From: an uncultured Flavonifractor sp.
Lineage (GTDB): Bacteria > Bacillota > Clostridia > Oscillospirales > Oscillospiraceae
Assembly (NCBI GenBank): GCA_910585415.1
Contig: CAJUDT010000052.1
Location: 1-10,385, forward strand
DNA length: 10,385 nucleotides
Direction: 5' to 3'
Shown: positions 1-7,100 of the stretch, one piece after another
Layout of the letters: each line of letters begins with the position of its first letter
Position numbering within the stretch: the first letter of the stretch is position 1
The notes under the pieces: generated by a model
Database searches by the model: none
What the model was told of the DNA's origin: nothing
The model's input: the letters and a program-made list of their open reading frames with translations, nothing else
Position numbers and translations under genes: made by a program

Positions 1-12
1 CCGGTGATCTTT

Positions 13-40
13 GGTTACTTTCCATCACTGGAAAGTAACC
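13..40. repeat. Perfect 11-bp inverted repeat (hairpin) upstream of the aro operon
   Basis: GGTTACTTTCC (13-23) is matched exactly by GGAAAGTAACC (30-40) around a 6-base loop. No T-run follows on either side, so it is not a typical intrinsic terminator. It is followed directly by CGCCGGAGGC. I have a recollection, not checkable here, that GGTTACTTT...AAAGTAACC hairpins followed by CGCCGGAGGC-like sequence are dispersed intergenic repeats in Oscillospiraceae. It could be such a repeat or the 3' end of an upstream transcription unit. Only one copy is present in this window. Confidence 0.6.
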
Positions 41-60
41 CGCCGGAGGCAGGACAAAAA

Positions 61-210
61 AACGAAACGCAGAGAGTACCGAGGAAGAGGCACCAACCCC
101 CAATAAAGCCCCACCCAGCCACCCCCAAGCACCATCAACCGAGAAAACGCGCAAAGAAAACCAAAGCAAACCCAAATCCCCGCCAGAACCAGAAAAGGAG
201 CGAATCACCA
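61..210 (+). other. T-poor, C/A-rich leader before pheA
   Basis: This stretch has only 5 T in 150 bases, 27 G, and is about 79% C plus A. It holds no recognisable -10 box, so the operon promoter is probably upstream of the window or left of position 60. Because T is nearly absent, there are no stop codons in the pheA frame, which makes the pheA reading frame look open back to position 4. A long unstructured C-rich, G-poor RNA resembles a Rho loading (rut) region, which is an inference. The end of the stretch carries the pheA ribosome-binding site AAAAGGAG (193-200). Confidence 0.5.
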
Positions 211-1368
211 ATGAACGAACTGGAAGCCTACCGCCAAGCCATCGACGCGCTTGACCAGGAGATATCGAGTTTATTTTTGAAGCGGATGGAAATCACCTCC
301 GCAGTAGGAGAATACAAGCAAAAAAACGCCCTCCCTGTGTTGGATGCCCAGCGGGAAAAAGCGGTGATTGCCGCCAAGGCGGCCCTAACGGAGGACCCCC
401 TTCAGCGGGCCGATTTGGCCGCCCTCTACGAGGCAATCATGGGCATATCCCGCCGCCAGCAGCGCCGTCTGGTCCGGGAATCAAACAAAGACCCCGGCTA
501 CGCCGCCTGCAAGACCGCCATGGAGCGGGCCCGCTCCCCCCTGGAGCGCCCCCGTGTGGCCTACCAGGGCGAGCCCGGCTGCTACAGCGAGGAAGCCGCC
601 GCCGGGCTTTTCGGCGCCGGTGTGGACCTGGTTGGCCTGCCTTGGTTCGAGGACGTATTCCTAGCCCTGAAGGAGGGAAAGACCGATTACGCCGTCCTCC
701 CCGTGGAGAACAGCTCCACCGGCTCCATCCGGCAGGTATACGATTTATTGGCCCGATATGAATATTACATCGTAGGGGAGTGGCAGGTAAAAGTCGAGCA
801 CTGCCTCACCGCCCTCCCCGGTGTGGGCCTGGAGGACATAAAAACCGTCTACTCCCACGAGCAGGGCCTCATGCAGTGCGAAAAATTCCTGGACAGCCAC
901 CGGAATTGGAAGCGTACGCCCACCCTGGACACGGCGGGCTCCGCCAAGCAGGTGGCCCAGACCGGGGACCGTACCGCCGCCGCCATCTGCTCCCGCAGAG
1001 CCGCCCAGCGCTACGGGCTGGATATCCTGGCCGAGGGTATCAACTACAACAGCGCCAATCACACCCGTTTTGTGGTCGTCTCCCCCGTCATGGAGCTGCG
1101 GGAGGGGAGGGACAAAATCGCCGCCTGCTTCCGCCTGCCCCACCAGAGCGGTTCCCTCCACGAGATTTTGACGGTATTTTCCGTCCAGGGCCTCAACCTG
1201 ATGAAGCTGGAGTCCCGTCCCATTCCCGGCCGGGGCTGGGAGTATCTGTTTTTCCTGGAGTTCACCGGAGATTTGACCGCGCCAGGCATGGACGGAGTCC
1301 TGCGGGAGCTCAGTCAGCTGTCCTCGGAGTTCCGGGTGCTGGGCAATTTTAGGGGGTTTGCAGGATGA
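211..1368 (+). CDS. pheA: Bifunctional chorismate mutase / prephenate dehydratase (P-protein)
   Basis: This 385-residue enzyme converts chorismate to prephenate and then to phenylpyruvate, committing carbon to phenylalanine in the cytoplasm. Residues 1-90 are an AroQ-class chorismate mutase: R8, R25, K36, D45, R48, E49 and Q84 align with E. coli PheA R11, R28, K39, D48, R51, E52 and Q88. Residues about 114-290 are prephenate dehydratase, with GCYSEEAA (123-130), ENSSTGS (166-172) and the catalytic TRF motif (285-287). Residues about 300-385 are an ACT domain with the ESRP motif (334-337) that binds phenylalanine, so feedback inhibition is expected. The start at 211 is chosen because AAAAGGAG lies 10 bases upstream and the mutase domain begins there; the open frame further upstream is a base-composition artefact. 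The stop overlaps the next start by 4 bases (ATGA). Confidence 0.96.
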   Translation: MNELEAYRQAIDALDQEISSLFLKRMEITSAVGEYKQKNALPVLDAQREKAVIAAKAALTEDPLQRADLAALYEAIMGISRRQQRRLVRESNKDPGYAACKTAMERARSPLERPRVAYQGEPGCYSEEAAAGLFGAGVDLVGLPWFEDVFLALKEGKTDYAVLPVENSSTGSIRQVYDLLARYEYYIVGEWQVKVEHCLTALPGVGLEDIKTVYSHEQGLMQCEKFLDSHRNWKRTPTLDTAGSAKQVAQTGDRTAAAICSRRAAQRYGLDILAEGINYNSANHTRFVVVSPVMELREGRDKIAACFRLPHQSGSLHEILTVFSVQGLNLMKLESRPIPGRGWEYLFFLEFTGDLTAPGMDGVLRELSQLSSEFRVLGNFRGFAG

Positions 1369-2297
1369 ATGACAACCTGATACTGATTGGCATGATGGGC
1401 TGCGGCAAGTCCACCGTGGGAAAGCTCCTGGCCCAGCGGCTGGGCATGGAGTTCGTGGACACCGACCAGCGCATCGAAGAGGCCGCAGGCTGCACCGTCT
1501 CCACAATCTTTGCCCAGAAGGGCGAGGCGTGGTTTCGGGACTGGGAGGAGCGGATATCCAAGGAACTGGCTGGTCAAAAGGGCTTGGTCATCTCCTGCGG
1601 CGGAGGACTCCCCCTGCGGAAGGAGTGCATGGAACCTCTGCGGGCGAGCGGCTCCGTGGTGTTCCTGGACCGGGACGGCGGGGATATCTACGACAACGTG
1701 AACATGGAAAAACGCCCCCTGGGGCAGGTAAGCCGGGAGGAGTTCCTGGAGCGCTGGCGGCAGCGCCTGCCCATTTACCAAAGCTGTGCCGGCTACACCG
1801 TGACCAGCCGGGAGACGCCGCAAAGGACCGCCGGTGAGGTCTTGAAGGCCCTGGCCGGGGTGCGCCTGCGGTTTTTGATTCTCAACGGCCCCAACCTGAA
1901 CCTGCTGGGGAAGCGGGAGCCGGGCATCTATGGGGAAACCGGCTATGGGGCTCTCTGCCAGCGATTGAAGGACTTTGCCGCCAAACATCAATGTACCGCC
2001 GAGTGCTTCCAGTCCAACCACGAGGGGGCCATTTTGGACGCCATCCACGCCGCCGACGGTGTGTATGACGCCATCATTATGAACCCAGGGGCGTTCACCC
2101 ATTACAGCTACGCCATTTTGGACGCCCTGAAGGCGGTGGACGTACCCTGCATTGAGGTCCATATCTCCAACGTCCACCAGCGGGAGGAGTTCCGGCACAA
2201 GAGCGTTACCGCCCCTGCCTGCGTGGGGCAGGTGTGCGGCCTGGGCCTGTACGGCTATGAGGCGGCGATGGGATACTTTTTGGAGGGATTGCAATGA
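1365..2297 (+). CDS. aroK/aroQ: Shikimate kinase - type II 3-dehydroquinate dehydratase fusion
   Basis: One 310-residue frame carries two shikimate pathway enzymes. Residues 1-163 are shikimate kinase: Walker A GMMGCGKST (9-17), D34 of the DTD motif, R58, the GGG at 79-81, the lid R117 and the RLPIY motif (134-138) match known substrate and ATP contacts. Residues 168-310 are a complete type II dehydroquinase: GPNLNLLG (175-182), R184, catalytic Y189, N240, catalytic H266, R273 and R277 keep the spacing of Mycobacterium tuberculosis R19, Y24, N75, H101, R108 and R112. There is almost no linker. No in-frame ATG precedes the dehydroquinase, only a GTG at residue 166 without a clear ribosome-binding site, so a fused product is likely. 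It overlaps pheA and the following gene by 4 bases each, implying translational coupling. The steps catalysed are numbers 3 and 5 of the pathway; step 4 is encoded two genes downstream. Confidence 0.95.
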   Translation: MNDNLILIGMMGCGKSTVGKLLAQRLGMEFVDTDQRIEEAAGCTVSTIFAQKGEAWFRDWEERISKELAGQKGLVISCGGGLPLRKECMEPLRASGSVVFLDRDGGDIYDNVNMEKRPLGQVSREEFLERWRQRLPIYQSCAGYTVTSRETPQRTAGEVLKALAGVRLRFLILNGPNLNLLGKREPGIYGETGYGALCQRLKDFAAKHQCTAECFQSNHEGAILDAIHAADGVYDAIIMNPGAFTHYSYAILDALKAVDVPCIEVHISNVHQREEFRHKSVTAPACVGQVCGLGLYGYEAAMGYFLEGLQ

Positions 2298-2491
2298 AAC
2301 GAACCTTGATTGGCGGCTTTTTGCTCCTGACGGGGACCCTTTGGAGCATGATGGCATATATGTCATCGGTGTTTGGAAGTCGGCCCCTGCGGGAGAATGG
2401 AGTATTCGGCCTTGCGCTCTCGCTGGCGCTGGTCTTTACCGCGCTAGGCCTATGGCTTCTGGTTCGGGAGTTTTTGAGAAAGGACAGCTAG
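2294..2491 (+). CDS. Small two-helix membrane protein in the aro operon
   Basis: This is a 65-residue protein of unknown family. It begins MKRT, has a hydrophobic segment at about 4-27, a short polar loop containing RPLREN (30-35), a second hydrophobic segment at about 37-57, and a basic tail REFLRKDS. The positive ends suggest a hairpin with both termini in the cytoplasm (inference). It is judged real because its start overlaps the aroK/aroQ stop by 4 bases, GGAGG (2282-2286) lies 7 bases before the ATG, and its stop is one base before the next start, so it fits the operon exactly. Its position directly before a membrane-anchored AroE suggests it could be a partner of that protein, but no function is recognised. 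Confidence 0.75.
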   Translation: MKRTLIGGFLLLTGTLWSMMAYMSSVFGSRPLRENGVFGLALSLALVFTALGLWLLVREFLRKDS

Positions 2492-2492
2492 A

Positions 2493-3905
2493 ATGAAACG
2501 ACCAATCATCCCGCATATCGGGATGCGCATTGTCAAGACCGCTGTGGCGGTGATGCTGGCCTACAGCATATTCGCCGTTTTGGACCTGGTGTACCGGAAG
2601 GACTACCAGGGCATTTGGGGAATGCTGGGGCCCAATTACGCCTGCATTGCCTGTATCGTCTGCACCCAGAGCACCCTGGGGCAGACCCTCCGGCAGGGGG
2701 TGTCCCGGCTGATTGGCGTGGCGGTGGGCGGCACTCTGGGGGTGCTGGTGCTCCTGCTGGGGCCTGTGCTGGATATGCCCTGGGTGAAGGCCCTGGCGCT
2801 GGGGGGCGTGTGTGTGGCGGGGGTATGGTTCTGCCTGCTGCTGAAGCGGCCCGCCGCCTGCGCGATGGCCTGTATCGTCCCCTGTGTCATCCTCATTACC
2901 GAGGTGGCCGGGGACGACCGGTTTTATTACGCCGGGGCCCGGATTGTGGAGACGGTCATCGGCGTCCTGGTGGCCCTGCTGGTGAACGGGGTGCTCCCCA
3001 CCAACAGCAGGCCGGAGGAGCCGGGCGGGGGAGCGGCCGGGGTCCAGCGGGTCCGGCTGGACAACACCGCCCGAAAACTCTGCGTCATTGGGGACCCGGT
3101 GGAGCACTCCAAATCCCCCCTGCTCCAGAACACGATGATTGAGGCCCTGGGGCTGGACTACGTGTACCTCTGTCAGCCGGTGCCCCGGGGGCAGTGCGCC
3201 CAGTGGCTGGAATGCGCCAAATTTGCCGGATATGCCGGCTTCAACGCCACCATGCCCCATAAGGAAGAGCTGGTCCCTCTGATGGACGAGCTGGACGGGG
3301 ACGCGGCCCTCTTTGGGGCGGTCAACACCGTCTGTATCCGGGAGGGCAGGGCCTATGGCTACAACACCGATGGGGCGGGCTTTCTCCGCGCACTGGCCAG
3401 TGAGGGAATCGCCGTGGCGGGGAGCACTGTGCTCTTGCTGGGGGCGGGCGGAGCCGCCAAGGCGGTGGCCCTCAAGCTGTCCCAGGCGGGGGCGGAGGCG
3501 GTGTACATCTGCAACCGGACGGTGGAGAAGGCCCAGGAGCTGTGCGCCCTGGACCCTGCGGGACGGCTGCACCCGGCGGGCTTTGACGGGGAAACTCTGA
3601 AGCGGCTGGCGGCAAAGGCGGACCTGCTGGTGAACTGCACCAGTCTGGGCATGGCGGGCACCGCGGGGCAGTTTGCGGACTTCTCCTTTCTGGACGCCCT
3701 GCCCAGGCGGGCCCCGGTGGTGGACTTGATTTACGCCCCGGCAGAGACGCAGCTGCTGGCCCAGGCCAGGGCGCGGGGGCACCGGACCATGAACGGCATG
3801 GGCCTGCTCATTCATCAGGCGGTGCTGTCCCTGGAGCACTTTACCGGCACAAACATCAATCCGGCGGACATGGAGGCCAAAATTCGGGCCGTAATGGGGG
3901 AGTGA
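2493..3905 (+). CDS. aroE: Aromatic acid exporter-like membrane domain fused to shikimate dehydrogenase
   Basis: This 470-residue protein joins two unrelated parts. Residues 1-168 resemble the ArAE_1/FUSC-like family (formerly DUF939): about six hydrophobic segments near 12-32, 43-58, 72-93, 97-117, 120-137 and 148-168, with the family-like stretch around QSTLGQTLRQGVSRLIG (59-75). Residues 169-194 are a Pro/Gly-rich linker. Residues 195-470 are full-length shikimate dehydrogenase: SKS substrate motif (206-208), NATMPHK with catalytic K257, NTD with D293, dinucleotide loop GAGGA (317-321), NRT (341-343, typical of NADP preference) and the C-terminal NGMGLLIHQA (434-443). It reduces 3-dehydroshikimate to shikimate. 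The junction is in one frame and no ATG lies between the membrane part and residue 215, which is past the SKS motif. A ribosome-binding site AAAGGA (2479-2484) precedes the ATG by 8 bases. A membrane domain in place of the usual exporter C-terminal domain is unusual for AroE, normally a soluble protein of about 280 residues. Confidence 0.93.
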   Translation: MKRPIIPHIGMRIVKTAVAVMLAYSIFAVLDLVYRKDYQGIWGMLGPNYACIACIVCTQSTLGQTLRQGVSRLIGVAVGGTLGVLVLLLGPVLDMPWVKALALGGVCVAGVWFCLLLKRPAACAMACIVPCVILITEVAGDDRFYYAGARIVETVIGVLVALLVNGVLPTNSRPEEPGGGAAGVQRVRLDNTARKLCVIGDPVEHSKSPLLQNTMIEALGLDYVYLCQPVPRGQCAQWLECAKFAGYAGFNATMPHKEELVPLMDELDGDAALFGAVNTVCIREGRAYGYNTDGAGFLRALASEGIAVAGSTVLLLGAGGAAKAVALKLSQAGAEAVYICNRTVEKAQELCALDPAGRLHPAGFDGETLKRLAAKADLLVNCTSLGMAGTAGQFADFSFLDALPRRAPVVDLIYAPAETQLLAQARARGHRTMNGMGLLIHQAVLSLEHFTGTNINPADMEAKIRAVMGE

Positions 3906-3909
3906 AGCC

Positions 3910-3993
3910 GCTCCAATGGGTTTCTTTTCCAAACCGGAGAGTATAAAAAGAGCAAAAAACTCCGGCGCTACAGCAAAATTTTTCATTGGGAGC
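3910..3993. other. Nested inverted repeats after the aro operon; no clear terminator
   Basis: An outer pair GCTCCAAT (3910-3917) / ATTGGGAGC (3985-3993, one extra base) encloses an inner pair CCGGAG (3934-3939) / CTCCGG (3960-3965) with a 20-base A-rich loop. A run of five T at 3979-3983 lies 13 bases after the inner stem, too far for a canonical intrinsic terminator. This may end the aro transcript, but the evidence is weak. The nifJ promoter starts shortly after. Confidence 0.3.
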
Positions 3994-4002
3994 AAGATTT
4001 GA

Positions 4003-4031
4003 TTTACAAACGCTTTGGAAGGTGTTAAAAT
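4003..4031 (+). promoter_or_regulatory. Sigma-A type promoter of nifJ
   Basis: TTTACA (4003-4008) and TAAAAT (4026-4031) are separated by exactly 17 bases; each differs from the consensus TTGACA/TATAAT at one position. Transcription would start near 4037-4039, giving a leader of about 135 bases. This supports nifJ as a transcription unit separate from the aro genes. A perfect palindrome GGGACGTCCC (4033-4042) sits on the predicted start point. Confidence 0.75.
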
Positions 4032-4075
4032 GGGGACGTCCCGGGCGCGGCTCTGATTCGGGTCCCCCGGAAGCG

Positions 4076-4165
4076 TTTTGAATCGCCAGGGTAATGGGGA
4101 TTTGGCCTCCTCCGGCGAGCTGGACGGGGACGCGTCCCCATTGCCCTGGAATCAAAAAAGGAGGA
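4076..4165 (+). promoter_or_regulatory. Structured nifJ leader: 15-bp hairpin with anti-Shine-Dalgarno sequence
   Basis: CCAGGGTAATGGGGA (4086-4100) pairs with TCCCCATTGCCCTGG (4135-4149) along 15 bases with one G-U wobble. The helix can be extended by TTTTGA (4076-4081) with TCAAAA (4152-4157) after a small internal loop, so it ends directly before the ribosome-binding site. The 34-base loop contains TCCTCC (4108-4113), the exact complement of the Shine-Dalgarno GGAGGA (4160-4165). A competing 14-base palindrome GGGGACGCGTCCCC (4126-4139) shares the right arm. I recognise no known riboswitch class; a translational control element is an inference. Confidence 0.55.
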
Positions 4166-4174
4166 ATCGTTTCA

Positions 4175-7100
4175 ATGGCGAGAAAGCTGAAAACCATGGA
4201 CGGCAACACAGCGGCCGCCCACGTGTCCTACGCCTTTACCGAGGTGGCGGGCATCTATCCCATCACACCGTCCAGCCCCATGGCGGACTATGTGGACCAG
4301 TGGGCGGCGCAGGGCCGGAAGAACATCTTCGGCACCACCGTCAAGGTGGTGGAGATGCAGTCGGAGGCCGGCGCGGCGGGCACCGTCCACGGCTCCCTGA
4401 ACGCGGGCGCGCTGACCACCACCTACACCGCCTCTCAGGGCCTGCTGCTGATGATCCCCAACATGTACAAGCTCTCCGGTGAGCTGCTGCCGGCGGTGTT
4501 CCATGTGTCCGCCCGGACCGTGGCCACCCACGCCCTGAACATCTTTGGCGACCACTCCGACGTGATGGCCTGCCGTCAGACCGGCTTTGCCATGCTGGCC
4601 GAGAGCAACGTGCAGGAGGTTATGGACCTGGGCGCGGTGGCCCATCTGGCCGCCATCAAGGGCCGGGTGCCCTTCCTGAACTTCTTCGACGGCTTCCGCA
4701 CCTCCCACGAGATCCAGAAGATTGCCATCTGGGACAACGACGATCTGGCCGACATGGTGGACATGGACGCCGTGGACGCCTTCCGCAAGCGGGCCCTGAA
4801 CCCCGAGCATCCCGTTATGCGCGGCTCCCACGAGAACGGCGATATCTTCTTCCAGCACCGTGAGGCCGCAAACAAGTACTACGACGCGGTGCCCGACATC
4901 GTCGAGGAGTACATGGGCAAGGTCAACGCCAAGCTGGGCACCGACTATCAGCTCTTCAACTACTACGGCGCGCCCGACGCCGACCGGGTCATCATCGCCA
5001 TGGGCTCCATCTGCGACGTGGCCGAGGAGGTCATCGACTACATGAACGCCCACGGCGAGAAGGTGGGCCTGGTGAAGGTCCGCCTCTACCGCCCCTTCGC
5101 CGCTGACAGGCTCCTCTCCGCCATCCCCGCCACGGCCAAGAAGATCGCGGTTCTGGACCGCACCAAGGAGCCCGGCGCTCTGGGCGAGCCCCTGTATCTG
5201 GACGTGGTCTCCGCTCTGGCCAACGCCGGCAAGAACGACGTGAAGGTCATCGGCGGCCGCTACGGCCTGGGCTCCAAGGACACTCCCCCTGCCAGCGTGT
5301 TCGCTGTCTATGAGGAGCTGAACGCCGCCGAGCCCCGCCGCCAGTTCACCATCGGCATCGTGGACGACGTTACCAACCTGTCCCTGCCTGAGAAGGACGC
5401 CCCCAACACCGCCGCGGAAGGCACCATCGAGTGCAAGTTCTGGGGTCTGGGCGGCGACGGCACCGTGGGCGCCAACAAGAACTCCATCAAGATCATCGGC
5501 GACCACACCGACAAGTATATCCAGGCGTACTTCCAGTACGACTCCAAGAAGACCGGCGGCGTCACCATCAGCCACCTGCGCTTCGGCGACCAGCCCATCC
5601 GCGCCCCCTACTACATCAACAAGGCCGACTTTGTGGCCTGCCACGTGCCCGCCTACATCGTCAAGGGCTTCCCCATGGTCCGGGACGTGAAGGACGGCGG
5701 CACCTTCCTCATCAACTGCCAGTGGTCCGACGAGGAGCTTGACAAGCACATGCCCGCCGTGGCCAAGCGGTACATTGCCGAGCATAACATCCAGGTCTAC
5801 ACCATCAACGCCATCGACCTGGCCATCGAGATCGGCATGGGCAAGCGCACCAACACCATTCTCCAGTCCGCCTTCTTCAAGCTGGCCAAGGTCATGCCCG
5901 AGGAGGAGGCCATCGGCTACATGAAGGACGCCGCCACCCACTCCTACCTGAAGAAGGGCCAGGACGTGGTGGATATGAACCACAAGGCCATCGACCTGGG
6001 GGCCACCGCCTTCAAGAAGTTCGAGGTGCCCGCCTCCTGGAAGGACGCCGTGGACAGCAAGGCCGCTGTGGCGCTCCAGGGCGAGCCCGCCACCGTGAAG
6101 ATGGTCCAGAACATCATGGAGCCTGTGGGCCGCATGGACGGCGACGCCCTGCCCGTCTCCGCCTTCGCCTCCGGCCACGAGGACGGCACCTTCTGCCAGG
6201 GCGCTGCCGCCTATGAAAAGCGCGGTGTGGCTGTGTCCGTGCCCGTGTGGAATCCCAACGGCTGTATCCAGTGCAACCAGTGCGCCTATGTGTGTCCCCA
6301 CGCCACCATCCGGCCCTACGCCCTCACCGAGGACGAGGCCAATGCCGCGCCCGCCCAGACCAAGACCATGGCCATGACCGGCAAGCCCAACTACAAGTTT
6401 GCTATTGCCGTGTCCCCCCTGGACTGCATGGGCTGCTCTGTGTGCGTGAGCTCCTGCCTGGGCAATCAGGCCCTGCTGCGCAAGAACCCCGACGCCAAGC
6501 CCGAGGACATGGTTCTCCGGATGGTACCCCAGGAGTCCCAGGCCGCCGAGCAGGACGTGTTCGATTACATGGTGGCCCACGCCGCCCCCAAGGCCGACGT
6601 GGAGAACATCACCACCGTCAAGGGCAGCCAGTTCAAGCAGCCCCTGCTGGAGTTCTCCGGCTCCTGCGCCGGGTGTGCGGAGACGGCCTATGCCCGCCTG
6701 ATTACCCAGGTGTGCGGCGACCGTATGTACGTGTCCAACGCTACCGGCTGTTCCTCTATCTGGGGCGGCCCCGCCGCTACCTCCCCCTACACCGTGGACA
6801 AGTGCGGCAAGGGTCCCGCCTGGGCCAACTCCCTGTTTGAGGACAACGCCGAGCATGGCCTGGGCCTCTACCTGGGTCAGAAGGCCATCCGGGAGCGCCT
6901 GGCCGACAAGACCCGCGCGCTGATTGCGGTGCCTCACACCGTGCCCGAGCTGAAGGAGGCCGCTCAGAAGTGGCTGGATACCATGGACGACGGTGAGGCC
7001 AATGCCGAGGCCACCAAGGCCTATGTGGCCGCTCTGGAGGACGGCATCATGACGGTGGACGAGATTGTAGCTTTCACCGCCAGCCCCGCCGCGAAGGATG

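Noticed and set aside
4..210. N-terminal extension of PheA by 69 residues from an ATG at position 4
   Set aside because: The sequence is open only because the DNA has almost no T. It encodes a Pro/Lys/Arg-rich string unlike any PheA, and the ATG at 211 has a good ribosome-binding site and begins the mutase domain.
1314..2366. Long antisense open frame over aroK/aroQ (and a similar one at 2436-3995 over aroE)
   Set aside because: Both share the register of the sense gene and stay open through the same avoidance of TTA, CTA and TCA. The sense genes have complete catalytic motifs.
3000..3080. ArAE-AroE fusion as a sequencing frameshift joining two genes
   Set aside because: The frame is continuous with good residues up to and after the linker, and no overlapping stop/start pair exists in a neighbouring frame. 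Genes in this operon otherwise join through visible ATGA overlaps, which is not seen here. Loss of a stop by point mutation cannot be excluded without relatives.
3937..4060. tRNA, T-box or known riboswitch in the intergenic regions
   Set aside because: No cloverleaf, no T-box TGGNACC core and no conserved riboswitch motif could be found by eye.
4094..4174. Alternative nifJ start at 4094 adding 27 residues
   Set aside because: No ribosome-binding site precedes it, it lies in the leader hairpin, and PFOR proteins begin at the residues encoded from 4175.
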